A stretch of DNA of 64,000 nucleotides. Source: Ischnura elegans (lineage: Eukaryota > Arthropoda > Insecta > Odonata > Coenagrionidae). The position numbers were made by a program, and so were the translations under genes. This document shows, in pieces, positions 40,855 through 50,815 of the stretch. Location: contig NC_060249.1 in NCBI RefSeq assembly GCF_921293095.1, positions 75,713,907-75,777,906 on the forward strand, given 5' to 3'. The notes under the pieces are model-generated. The model was not told the origin of the DNA. It saw only the letters and a program-made list of their open reading frames with translations, and ran no database searches. Each line of letters starts with the position of its first letter. The stretch's first letter is position 1.

Positions 40855-43044
40855 TTAGATTTCCATTTTTTTGGAATTATTATTATTACAGTTATTTCTT
40901 AGCCAACAGCTCACAATCTTGGCTGCCATTTTGGAGTCCGTAGCTGGATATTTAAACATTACAGCATCTGTAAAATAAATTACAGTCAATAGAGGCGTTG
41001 CAAATTAATATAACTATTCTGGGGAGGGGGGGGGTGTTTGCATCGCTCAAAATATATCTCAACCATGTAACTAAGGGGTCATGTGGTACATCATATAAGG
41101 CTAGGAAATGTTGGGATTAGGATATCTGATACATACCACTGATAACTGAGGCTGTTTTCGTTCCATGTAGGCCCTTTTTATTCTCAGTGCCCCTCCAGTT
41201 TAGCTTCAATTTCAATTCCTTTGATATAATGAAGCGGCAAATATTTCTCAGCATTTCCTCAAAACCTTTGGAGCTGTAGCTCTTCAATGATATCTACTTC
41301 GCCTGTGAGGAGACAAACATTTAGGTGTCAAGTAAAATAATAAATACATAAACTTGGTTTATAAAATAAGAATCTAACCTGTAATTAAATCAGGTGTTAC
41401 TTACAGCAAAATTATAATTATCTCTCTTCTCCAGAAATAACTCAGTTATTGAAAGCCTCATATTGAGATAGAGGCATCTCAGAGGGCCACCCTTGAGGCT
41501 TACTAAATGCATCTGGAGACGACTCGGTTCCAATATGTGCACATATATTCTCTAATATTACACTATGTGCTTTCAATGTCATTTTTATCTCCTCTTGGTT
41601 CTTTAAAATTTGCTTTAAGCATCTTTTCACTCCTGCAGGCATCAAAAAGCAAAAATATACAGTTAAGTAAATTAGGGGCAGTTTTGTATGCGGTAGAACA
41701 TTTCATTAAGTTGCCATTGCTAACCTTCAGATGTTCTTGAACATTCCATCGTACTCCTTTCTGGAGATTTATGCATACCTTCGTGGTTTCTCTTATGAAA
41801 AGCATCTAGTGAGGATAAAAATAAAAACATCAATACACAATGATATTGAAAAAAGGGGACTTGCTTAATAATGATGAATATTACCTTGATTATTGCTCAC
41901 TATGAGCCGAGAAATTTCAGATGACTCTCTTCTTTTAGGTAATTCACATTCAAGATGCTTATCCCCGGAAGAGGAACCACTAGCCTCTAAAACGGGGACA
42001 GTCTGCTTCCTGAAGCTCATTTCATTATCTGTAAAGAAGGGGAAATGGATGCATGACAGATTATATCGTAGAAAAAACATCATGCAAGAGAGTATTTCCA
42101 GCAGTTAATAAGTCAAATAATTGATAACAACTGAATTGCCCTTTACCTTGACTGTTGAAAGTGATCACGCTAGAGTCTAGACTCCTGCTGGTTATTTTTG
42201 GGGGAGAAGGCAATTCTTCCACGCTGTCTTGGTCCGATGATTCACTGCTATACCGTTTTGGCTTCCTTCTTTTTCTCTTAGTTTTTCCTCCTTTCTCGAA
42301 GCCAGATTCAAAGTTATCGGTTTCACAAGCTTTCGCTAGCTTCAGTCTTGCCTTAGGGTAGGAATCTGCAAGAGAAAAGGGATGTAACATGGGGAGTAAC
42401 TAGAGAAAGATAAAGAAATGGACCCCGCACGGGGGGAAGAGAGTAATCTCTTCCTTTGGGGAGTCGCGCCCCCACGGACCCGAGCCCACCGGGGAGACAA
42501 CCTCGTCAAAAAACCCTTCGTACGCTAGGATAGCGTCCAGACAGCATGTGACTCTGCTGTGCTGAGTAGCCGAAACATCTGGCGTCCAGATTCACCCACG
42601 TGTTTGCCGTGCGTGGAGACCCGTACAAGGGGGAGAAGGGGATCCTGGTGGGTGAGTTCTCCGGCACCCAGCTGGGCGTCGGAAACCCGGTATGGGCCGG
42701 AGTCCAACACCCCACTTCGGCCCTGGATTCCCCGAAAAACGGGCGGCCGAGAAGAGCCCAGCTCGGTCAATCGGCTCCTGGCGGCTGGGGAGCTTGGCGG
42801 CTCCTTCCGAGCGTACGCCAGGACGGGTTAGTGCTGGAGATATGGGGGTCTCCGTAGGGCGGCCGAAGGCGTGTGGGTTCGGAGGGCCCCCGCGCTGGAG
42901 GTTCTAACCCGAAAGAGACCTCCTATCGAAGGTTCCTATATCCCTTGGGTAGCCCTGGCGACCACACCGGATCTCGGTGTGGCGTCCCGAATGTGTGGCT
43001 CCGTGGTGGGTGGGGAGCCCAGGGGATGAATAAAGGGTTAGTCT

Positions 43045-44070
43045 ATGGATCACAATTTATCTCCACCTCCAAAAAGATCCCGTCCGGAAACGGGCGGGGG
43101 AGAAATGAAAAACAACAAGTTCTTGGTAATGAAAAGCCAGAAGGAAGGGGAAACGCTGAAAAAAGTGTCCCCCTTCTTAATCCGTAAAGTGTTATCTGCA
43201 GCAGTACCGGGAGACATAAAATCTGCAAAGAAGTTACGCGACGGGACCCTATTAATTGAAACATCGAACAAGGCGCAAAGCGAGAAGATCCTTAAAATGA
43301 AGCTGTTAAATGATATCCCAGTGACAGTGGAGGTCCACCGAACCCTAAACACTTGTCGGGGCGTAATTAGTCACTACGATCTTTTGTATGTGGAAGTCGA
43401 CGAAATAAAGCATGAGATGGCATCTCAGGGAGTGAGCGATGTTCGTCGACTAACCACAAAACGGAACGGAGAAGTAACAAATACCACATCCGTAGTGCTT
43501 ACGTTTTCGTGCGATCGGCTCCCCGACAAGGTGTTCATAGGGTATGAATCAGTTCCCGTGCGACCATTCATACCAGCCCCGATGCGCTGCTTCCAGTGCC
43601 AGCGCTTCGGTCACATCGCAACGCGTTGCGAAGGCAAGGCCACCTGCCCACGCTGCGGCCAGGACTCACACGGTGACTCCAGCTGCCCCAAGGGTCCGCA
43701 ATGTGTGAACTGCGAGGGCACACACCCCGCTTATTCCCGCAAATGCCCAAAAATGTTAGAAGAGCGTAAAATAATGGAGATTAAAACAACAGAGAAAATT
43801 ACATATTTCGACGCAAGGAAGAAGTATAGATCAATAACTGCCCCGACCTTCTCGAAATCCTTTGCTAAGGTTGTCGAATCAACGGTCACTAAGGCCTCAA
43901 TTGGCACACAAACCGACTCTATCCCCAAGAATGATAATAGCACTGTAGAACCTGCCAAACCGGATAAGGCATCTAAACCGGCTGCTAAAAATAATTCCAC
44001 CGCTGTGGGTTCCCCTAAAAGGAACCCAACCAACCAATCAACCCACTGGCGTAACGCAAAAGAAGCGTGA
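43045..44070 (+). CDS. ORF1 nucleic-acid-binding protein, copy B (341 aa)
   Basis: The product differs from the copy A product by about one residue (MASQGV for MVSQGV). It has the same three CCHC knuckles (CFQCQRFGHIATRC, CPRCGQDSHGDSSC, CVNCEGTHPAYSRKC). The C-terminal acidic and basic tail (ESMEEDESLSETEIL ... NRLKR) lies in the +1 frame behind it, ending at 44211, exactly as in copy A. The 183-base gap to ORF2 is the same. Confidence 0.92.
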   Translation: MDHNLSPPPKRSRPETGGGEMKNNKFLVMKSQKEGETLKKVSPFLIRKVLSAAVPGDIKSAKKLRDGTLLIETSNKAQSEKILKMKLLNDIPVTVEVHRTLNTCRGVISHYDLLYVEVDEIKHEMASQGVSDVRRLTTKRNGEVTNTTSVVLTFSCDRLPDKVFIGYESVPVRPFIPAPMRCFQCQRFGHIATRCEGKATCPRCGQDSHGDSSCPKGPQCVNCEGTHPAYSRKCPKMLEERKIMEIKTTEKITYFDARKKYRSITAPTFSKSFAKVVESTVTKASIGTQTDSIPKNDNSTVEPAKPDKASKPAAKNNSTAVGSPKRNPTNQSTHWRNAKEA

Positions 44071-44253
44071 GGTTACGCCACCCCCAACTACCTCCGGCGT
44101 CACAAAAGGTAAACTGAACCAACCAGAGTCAATGGAGGAAGACGAAAGTCTCTCGGAGACAGAGATCCTCCAAGCCAAGGAAAAGACAAAGAAGAATAGA
44201 CTTAAGCGCTGAACATACCTCACGCAGTTCAAGTTTTTTTTTTATCTTTAATC

Positions 44254-47200
44254 ATGGCTTTTATTTTACAATGGAATTGTAATGGTTTTTATCGGCACAA
44301 GGAGGAGCTGGCCATTTTACTGCGTGATTTCAATCCAATGTGCATTTGCCTGCAAGAAACACATTTTAAAGCAACGGACAAGGGTATTTTAAGTGGTTTT
44401 AACGTTTTTAGATATGACGACATAAGTAGCCAACGGGCACACGGTGGTGTTATGATCGCCACTAGGGAGACCCTTCATGTCTCCCGGGTGGCGCTTAACA
44501 CGCCTTTTCAGGCGGTAGCGGTAACGCTGCACGGCCCCCAGTCGGTGACTCTATGTAACGTATACCTTCCAGAGGGGGCACCGGTGACCCTTTTTTATTT
44601 AGACTCCCTTATCTGCCAACTGTCAAAACCCTTTATTATAGTAGGTGATTTTAATGCCCATGATACACTATGGGGTAGCTCCAGGGCACAGTGCAATCAG
44701 AGAGGACGCATTTTATCGCAGTTTTTAACTGTCTCTAACCTGGTTTTATTAAACGACGGAAAGAAAACTAGGTTCAATAGTTTTAACGGCAATTATTCGA
44801 CTATTGACCTTTGTTTTACTTCGAGCACATTAACGGACAAATTTCAAATGAATGTTCACGACGATCTATGTGGGAGTGATCACTTCCCCATTACTATTAA
44901 TAGAGAGGAATATTTTAACCCCAATATTTTACGTCCTAGCAATTGGAGTATCCGGAGAGCCGACTGGGCTCTTTTTAAAGAATCATTCAATTTTACATTT
45001 AACGAAGGCCGCTGTGGTATCCAGAATATTGAATTTTTGACAAACAGTATCGGCGAATGTGCAAATAGTAGTGTGCCAAGGTCAGGACACGCCCGTATGA
45101 AGCCTTCCGTTCCATGGTGGAACGACGATTGCGCCAAGGCTATTCAGGCACGCAAGAGAGCGCTAAGAATTTTTAATAAACACCCAACAGCCATAAATTT
45201 GGCTTCCTTTCGCCGTCTCCGAGCCAAAGCCCGAAAGGTGGTCAAAGAGGCGAAGAAAGACTCCTGGATGTCATTTGTATCCGGGATAAACTGCCGGACA
45301 CCAGTGTCGCAGGTGTGGAAAAAGGTGAGGAGTATCTGTGGTGACCACCGTCAGCATGGAGTCACATACATTAAAAACAATGACAACATCGTAACCTCAT
45401 CGGCCGCCATCAGCGAGATATTCGGACGGCTGTTAGCTAACATAAGCGGCAACTCCAATTATGAGGACTCCTTCCTATCCTTGAAGAGACGCTGCGAATT
45501 GCACACACTTTCTTTCGCTGATAGGGGGACACTGGCGGACTACAATGTCCCATTTTCCCTTTGGGAACTAAAATCAGCAATCGCAGCTTCCCGCGACACG
45601 TCCCCGGGGATGGATGAGATCCATAATGCCTTTCTCCGGAATCTTCCAGAGAGAGCTTTATTGGAAGTTCTTTTATGTTTCAATCAACTTTGGGCAGAGA
45701 GAAGCTTCCCACCGTCCTGGCGCGAATCTATAGTTATTCCAATTTTAAAACAGGGCAAGGATAAATCTGATCCGAACAACTATCGTCCAATATCCCTCAC
45801 CAGCTGTCTGTGTAAGGTAATGGAAAGAATGGTGAACCGACGACTTGTTTGGTGGCTGGAGCGTCGAAACCTTCTTTCCACTGTCCAATGTGGCTTCCGA
45901 CGCGGCCGATCGACAGTTGACCACCTTGTCAGGACAGAGAACTACATCCAGGAGGCCTTTGTCCTTCGTCAGCACGTTGTTGGTATTTTCTTTGATCTAG
46001 AGAAGGCTTACGACCGGGTCTGGCGCCGGAAAATACTCTTGACGCTCCACAAATGGGGATTTAGAGGCCATCTGCCAATATTCATTGAAAATTTTTTAAA
46101 GAACCGCACTTTTAAGGTCAGAATAGGCCGAGACTTATCGCAATCTTATTCCCTGGAAAATGGGGTACCACAGGGCTCCGTATTGAGCGTGACACTTTTC
46201 GCGATAGCCGTAAATGACGTGGCGGATTGTGTCAAAGCCCCAACGATGAGCTCGCTGTTCGTGGATGACCTGGCAATCTTTTGCCGGTCGTCCAAACTTG
46301 TATCGGTAGCCAGACAACTACAGTTAGCTTTAAATAACCTAGGCAACTGGTCACGGAAAAATGGTTTTAAATTTTCAGCGGAAAAGACCAAATGCGTGCA
46401 TTTTCACCGGAAGAGAGGTTACTTTGCCCCTCCAGTTTTAAAACTGGATGGCAGACCCCTTCCGTACGTGGAGTCGGCTCGGTTCCTAGGTATGACCCTA
46501 GACCACCGATTAAATTGGCGGGAACATATTCAGTTTTTAAGAAATAATTGTCTTAGGACCCTAAATATTTTAAAGTTTTTAACCCACTCCTCATGGGGCG
46601 CCGACCGCAGCATGATGCTTTTACTATATCGCGCACTTGTTCGATCCAAGCTGGACTATGGGAGTTTTATTTACTCGTCTGGCCGCGAGTCAATTTTAAG
46701 AACCTTGACGACGCTGCACAACACAGGGTTGCGGCTCTCAACTGGTGCCTTCCGCACCAGCCCGGTGCTCAGCATTTATGCAGACGCTGGAGAGCCGCCT
46801 TTGCAGAGCCGAAGGAACATCCTGATGTTAAACTACGCGGCGAAAATCCTAGCCTCAAGAGGTCACCCGTGTTTTAATATTGTTTTTAATCCAAAGTTTT
46901 TAAGAATTTTTATTATAAGAACGAGAGCCACTAAGCCACTATGTGTACGATTGAAAGAGTTCATCGAAGCATCCGGAATTCAACTCCCGGATGTAGCTCC
47001 AATCGTTTACCCCGATATCCCGCCATGGATAATTCCACATCCCAAAATTTATGATGCTTTTAAAGGACTCCAGAAAGAATACTCCACTGCCTCAGAGTAT
47101 CAGTGTCATTTTAATGAATTCGTCAGTCGCCATAAGGGCAGTCGACTCATGTATACAGACGGATCCAAGTCGGAAGCCGCCTGTGCCTGCGCAGTGTCCT

Positions 47201-47817
47201 CGGCATACCACGGCATCAAGCAGACGAGACTCAGCCCGTTGTGTAGCATATACACAGCGGAGCTTATCGCCATTAAGATGGCGTTGGGGATGGTCGCCGA
47301 CGATTGCAACCCTTCCACCATAGTATGCACCGACTCAAAGAGCTCGCTGCAATCTATCGCCGCTATTTTCCCGACGCACCCTATTGTGCAAGATATCCAA
47401 ATCGCTCTATATTATATCTGTAAACGTGGACGCCAAGTGTCGTTCCTATGGGTTCCCGGGCACATGGGAATAACAGGAAACGAAAAAGCAGATGCAGCTG
47501 CAAAGGCGGCGCTCACGCTGCCGGCACAGGCTTCGACTTCTGTAACCTATCAAGACCTGCAGATGGCCATGCGCGGAATAGTTCTACGGCAGTGGAGTGA
47601 GGTATGGACGAACGTAACGAATAACAAACTGAGAATTATCAAACCGGTTACGTCAATGTGGCCCTCTTCTGTTGGGAGGAATCGTAGGGAGGAGGTCATT
47701 ATTACTAGACTGAGAATCGGTCATTGCGCCCTGACACATTCCTATCTCTTCACCCAAGACAAGATCCCACCTCGATGTGGCTATTGTGACTGTCCCCTGA
47801 CTGTGAGACACTCTTGA
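44254..47817 (+). CDS. ORF2 endonuclease-RT-RNase H, copy B (1187 aa, short of the true end)
   Basis: This is the longest ORF2 in the window. The endonuclease spans about 1-220 (E35 of QETHFK, GDFNAHDTLWG, GSDHFPI). The RT spans about 430-760 with FVDD at residues 669-672. RNase H spans about 960-1090 (Y967-T-D969-GSKS, TAELIAI, CTDSKSS, NEKADAAA). The frame ends inside the C-terminal Cys-His motif (CGYCDCPLTVRH) because one C is lost relative to copy A (near 47812); about 41 codons are displaced. All catalytic motifs are present, so activity may be only partly impaired. It would nick DNA and reverse-transcribe the element's RNA at the target. Confidence 0.92.
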   Translation: MAFILQWNCNGFYRHKEELAILLRDFNPMCICLQETHFKATDKGILSGFNVFRYDDISSQRAHGGVMIATRETLHVSRVALNTPFQAVAVTLHGPQSVTLCNVYLPEGAPVTLFYLDSLICQLSKPFIIVGDFNAHDTLWGSSRAQCNQRGRILSQFLTVSNLVLLNDGKKTRFNSFNGNYSTIDLCFTSSTLTDKFQMNVHDDLCGSDHFPITINREEYFNPNILRPSNWSIRRADWALFKESFNFTFNEGRCGIQNIEFLTNSIGECANSSVPRSGHARMKPSVPWWNDDCAKAIQARKRALRIFNKHPTAINLASFRRLRAKARKVVKEAKKDSWMSFVSGINCRTPVSQVWKKVRSICGDHRQHGVTYIKNNDNIVTSSAAISEIFGRLLANISGNSNYEDSFLSLKRRCELHTLSFADRGTLADYNVPFSLWELKSAIAASRDTSPGMDEIHNAFLRNLPERALLEVLLCFNQLWAERSFPPSWRESIVIPILKQGKDKSDPNNYRPISLTSCLCKVMERMVNRRLVWWLERRNLLSTVQCGFRRGRSTVDHLVRTENYIQEAFVLRQHVVGIFFDLEKAYDRVWRRKILLTLHKWGFRGHLPIFIENFLKNRTFKVRIGRDLSQSYSLENGVPQGSVLSVTLFAIAVNDVADCVKAPTMSSLFVDDLAIFCRSSKLVSVARQLQLALNNLGNWSRKNGFKFSAEKTKCVHFHRKRGYFAPPVLKLDGRPLPYVESARFLGMTLDHRLNWREHIQFLRNNCLRTLNILKFLTHSSWGADRSMMLLLYRALVRSKLDYGSFIYSSGRESILRTLTTLHNTGLRLSTGAFRTSPVLSIYADAGEPPLQSRRNILMLNYAAKILASRGHPCFNIVFNPKFLRIFIIRTRATKPLCVRLKEFIEASGIQLPDVAPIVYPDIPPWIIPHPKIYDAFKGLQKEYSTASEYQCHFNEFVSRHKGSRLMYTDGSKSEAACACAVSSAYHGIKQTRLSPLCSIYTAELIAIKMALGMVADDCNPSTIVCTDSKSSLQSIAAIFPTHPIVQDIQIALYYICKRGRQVSFLWVPGHMGITGNEKADAAAKAALTLPAQASTSVTYQDLQMAMRGIVLRQWSEVWTNVTNNKLRIIKPVTSMWPSSVGRNRREEVIITRLRIGHCALTHSYLFTQDKIPPRCGYCDCPLTVRHS

Positions 47818-48045
47818 CGGAGTGTGATGAGCATCATATTACGCGAAGCCGGACAGGCGTCAGGGGCAACCTAGAATTTATTCTGGGCGATGACCCTGGC
47901 CGCGTATGCCGCGTCATAGAATTCGTTAAGAAAACTGGCCTTGTGAATTCGATTTGATAGGCTCGAAGTTTACATCAATATTGTCAACAGTGCCGCACCA
48001 AACTGAAATTATAGTATATGCTTATGTCGCAATTTGATTGCGCGT

Positions 48046-48075
48046 GGTGCTAATGACCTTAGCTGTCGACGCACC
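48046..48075 (+). promoter_or_regulatory. 3'-terminal hairpin of copy B
   Basis: GGTGC (48046-48050) pairs with GCACC (48071-48075), inner stem GAC/GTC. The (TAC)n tail follows at about 48090-48105. Confidence 0.65.
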
Positions 48076-48352
48076 ATTAACCCCAAACCTACTACTACTA
48101 CTACTATAAAGAAATGGAGAATTACTCTGCCTTACCATATGTGCCCCTCACTTCTACTGAATATATAGGCCATGTTGTATCCACAGGTAATTTCAACATC
48201 CTCTCCTTAAAATCAGTAGGCCAGAAACACTTCTTCTTATTCGGCAGTAGCCACCGCTCCGGCACCACTGCTGTCTCCCTCATTGGCTCCACATTTTTCT
48301 CTTCATCATCCTCATCGAACCACATTAGGAAATCCACAACACAGAACTTGCT

Positions 48353-48639
48353 CTATTAAGAAGAAAAAATATTAAGCAGCAGCAGCTTAAAATTAATTGT
48401 GTAGCTCTAAATAAAATAAATCATCATAACATATGCTTAGAAATAAAATAGAATGCAAAAAAGATTATGACTACAGTTCATTTGCATAGCATATATAAAT
48501 TGCTTTCACAAATTACTATTCTCACCTATAATGAATGAAGAAAGGGGAACACAATATGTTTTTCCCCTTGAACTAAAAGTATAGCCTTGTACTGAATGTC
48601 TTTTAAATCATAAATCTTCAGTTCACTTGAAAGATTCCA
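48353..48639. other. Spacer between transposase-like and DUF4806-type genes
   Basis: About 290 bases, AT-rich, with a CAGCAGCAGC run at 48376-48386. It would hold the transposase 3' UTR and the missing start exon or 5' UTR of the DUF4806-type gene, but no ATG exon with a donor was recognised. Confidence 0.3.
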
Positions 48640-50667
48640 TTACATATGAATTCCCAGTTTACCAGATGAAATTGGATAAGAATATAAGTCAGTGAATGAA
48701 GTGAATTCTCGAGTCACAAATTTAACTGCACTTGAGTTACCATCATGACTACTCAAAATATTCAATATCAATCCATAGCACCCATTCCTCATTAGTACAC
48801 AATTGTCAGGATACCTATCACGTAAAATGTACTTATTCCCTCCATAGGAATGAAACTGCCCAGTAACATTAATCCCATCAGGCAAAGGGCCTTCACTATG
48901 TTCACCAAATGCTCCTCGCATTTCAGACTCCTCCTTGCTCCTCTGAAAGTTTCGCTTCTCACAAAGCCTTTTAAAAATCTGCTGCAGAGGCAAGTTAGAC
49001 GACTTCACAAGTGATTTCATCCATCCAAGCTCACTCTCAAATGGGTAAGCACTAAAACTCTGTAGAGGTCCATGATGACTGACGTCACTGACCAAATGCA
49101 TTAGGCTGTGGACATTATAGGATAAGAATTTTTCCCCAAAAATCTGAGCACTATACGACACAAATATTTTCAAAAACTGGTCTGCATCATCCAAAAATGT
49201 ACTAATCATTTTCTCACTGCTCAAGATGAAAATTGCAGCATGGAACAACAGGAAGCATTTAAATACATTAGTTTTTAGGACATCACTCAAAACAACTGGA
49301 CCAACGTACAACAAGAACTGTCTGCACTCAGAGGCTTTCCATCTTGAAAAGAAGTTCAAAGACCTAACTTTTCTAGTGAATTCAGTGGGCAAGGATGGTG
49401 ATACTTCCTCAATATTGGCATTTAAAGTACGCCTACTGGCAGCCGATAGGCGAGCAATAACATTCCCTTCGAATAGGATATATTTTAAGAATCTCCGCAT
49501 TACCCCAAGGTCCACTAAATGCATTGGCTCAAGAGGTATGTCAGATATAAAATTAGTCTCTATTTCTTCCAATGGAGATTCTCCTTTGTGGTGATACTCA
49601 TCTCCTCTACTTCTAAATGATTCATCAGTTCTTAATGGACCACATAAATTCTGGTATATGGTGTAATGACCCACACTTTCTCCCTCCTGCTCACATCTCT
49701 CACATCCATGCACTGAGGCATGTCCCATCACACACTTGATATAAGCACGGGCAGGTGCATCGCAGATGAATCTAAATCTGAAATTACACTTTCTTCCAAA
49801 TAAACTGGAGCCGTCCTTCTTTAAAACCTTTACTTCTTGTAAAAACTCTGAGAGGTTCTCATCAAGTGGTTTCGGTTTTCCTTCCCCATAAAATATCCCA
49901 ACAGGGAATGGTCTACAGATGCCAATCTGAATACATCTCGCCATTATTGGCCAGCATTCAGTAGAAGTGCTTTTATAGATAGGGAAGCCATCGACGTTGA
50001 TATCAATGAGAATTTCTCCATCTAATAATTCAGAGGTCTTCTTGTACTGCTTTATGCCACTAAGAAGCCCTAAATGAGCGTAGGTGCCATTATCAAGCTT
50101 CTTAACAGCAACTTTCCGCTTCTTCGTCATTCGAAGGGCTTCAGCTGTTTTCGGCAAGTTGGGGTGATGAGGCCTCAGAATCCTTAGCAGAGCTGAAGTT
50201 GCCTTCAAAGTTATTCCGTAGTTAACACTCCACTGTGCAATTTGATTTCTGAGGGATATTCCTCCATCACTCACTGATTCACAACGAACCTCTCCCTGTT
50301 CTTCAGTATCACTGCCAGGATCAGAGGTGAAAGTAAAGGTTTCATCTAACTCGCAATTCATGTCTTCATCCAGTCTAGAAGAGCTTGATGGTGTAGCATT
50401 GCTGAGCAAAGAGATATTTTCCCCTTCCTCCATAGATGTCTGTAGGGTTTCCTCCTCCGAGAATTGATCGTGATCAATTCGATCAACATTTTTACTATTA
50501 CCACTAGTTGATGCACTACCCTGACTTTGTAGGACACTGGCTCCATGGAGGTCATTAAAAAAAATATTTATATACCTTGTAGCCACTCTGTAAGCACGCT
50601 TCTTCATTGACTGCTTAACGCACATGTTTTTGGAAGACATGGCTACTAAATATTTGCACCAACGCAC
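48640..50667 (-). CDS. CACTA/EnSpm tnp2-like transposase protein (675 aa, intact)
   Basis: A single open frame of 675 codons. The N-terminus is basic, then acidic and Ser-rich (about 45-130). From about 130 it matches the animal tnp2-like transposase layout: HHPNLPKTAEALRMT, then INVDGFPIYKSTSTECWPI (candidate first acidic D), FRFRFICDAPARAYIKCVMGHAS (second D) and a Cys-rich HGCERCEQEGE. Next come DIPLEPMHLVDLGVMRRFL and the C-terminal NVHSLMHLVSDVSHHGPLQSFSAYPFESELGWMK, like the DUF4218/tnp2 end of CACTA elements. It should bind element ends and cut them; the reaction is inferred. It is 290 bases upstream of the DUF4806-type gene's first visible exon in the same direction. No terminal repeats were found. 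It could be a live element gene or a domesticated one. Confidence 0.7.
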   Translation of the reverse strand: MRWCKYLVAMSSKNMCVKQSMKKRAYRVATRYINIFFNDLHGASVLQSQGSASTSGNSKNVDRIDHDQFSEEETLQTSMEEGENISLLSNATPSSSSRLDEDMNCELDETFTFTSDPGSDTEEQGEVRCESVSDGGISLRNQIAQWSVNYGITLKATSALLRILRPHHPNLPKTAEALRMTKKRKVAVKKLDNGTYAHLGLLSGIKQYKKTSELLDGEILIDINVDGFPIYKSTSTECWPIMARCIQIGICRPFPVGIFYGEGKPKPLDENLSEFLQEVKVLKKDGSSLFGRKCNFRFRFICDAPARAYIKCVMGHASVHGCERCEQEGESVGHYTIYQNLCGPLRTDESFRSRGDEYHHKGESPLEEIETNFISDIPLEPMHLVDLGVMRRFLKYILFEGNVIARLSAASRRTLNANIEEVSPSLPTEFTRKVRSLNFFSRWKASECRQFLLYVGPVVLSDVLKTNVFKCFLLFHAAIFILSSEKMISTFLDDADQFLKIFVSYSAQIFGEKFLSYNVHSLMHLVSDVSHHGPLQSFSAYPFESELGWMKSLVKSSNLPLQQIFKRLCEKRNFQRSKEESEMRGAFGEHSEGPLPDGINVTGQFHSYGGNKYILRDRYPDNCVLMRNGCYGLILNILSSHDGNSSAVKFVTREFTSFTDLYSYPISSGKLGIHM

Positions 50668-50766
50668 GATCGTCTCCCTTTGAGATAGCTCTATTCACCA
50701 AAGATTATATAGCTATTCACTCTAAAACAATGACCCTTGTCCAAAATGCTGACTACGTTGTAATCC

Positions 50767-50815
50767 CCCCGCACGGGGGGAAGAGAGTAATCTCTTCCTT
50801 TGGGGAGCCGCGCCC
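50767..50815 (+). mobile_element. I-clade LINE scrap: only the first 49 bp of the 5' end
   Basis: CCCC-GCAC-GGGG and the GTAA-capped 8-bp stem are perfect, followed by CTTTGGGGAGCCGCGCCC, then unrelated sequence. Target-primed reverse transcription normally leaves 3' ends, so a piece with only the extreme 5' end must come from deletion, template jumping or another route. Confidence 0.85.

Larger units (their letters stand above)
42423..48105 (+). mobile_element. I-clade LINE, copy B (full length, 5,683 bp)
   Basis: A complete copy almost identical to copy A. It starts CCCC-GCAC-GGGG, ends with hairpin 48046-48075 and (TAC)n, and is flanked by a perfect 13-bp target-site duplicate ataaagaaatgga (42410-42422 and 48106-48118). 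It lies in the first visible intron of the DUF4806-type gene, opposite to that gene's direction. Only one frame break was seen in ORF2, at the far 3' end, and the ORF1 tail break is shared with copy A. It is the best-preserved copy in the window. Confidence 0.95.
40855..48352 (-). pseudogene. DUF4806-type gene, seven visible exons, with LINE B in an intron
   Basis: Exons (right to left): 48136-48352, 42147-42365, 41885-42028, 41725-41805, 41405-41632, 41137-41302, 40855-40967. Most introns share phase 1 and all have GT-AG ends. The first exon encodes FCVVDFLMWFDED...VVPERWLLPNKKKCFWP, and its last codon joins exactly with the second exon (RGTY-D-SYPKARLKLAKACETD). A Lys/Arg-rich linker (KTKRKRRKPKRY) follows. 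The fifth to seventh exons resemble the DUF4806 C-terminal domain (MPLSQYEAF, LKLNWRGTENKKGL, AVMFKYPATDSKMAAKIVSCWLR). A TGA at 41442-41444 and a frame change in the sixth exon suggest a recent pseudogene or assembly error. The start codon exon is not identified. Function unknown. Confidence 0.75.
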
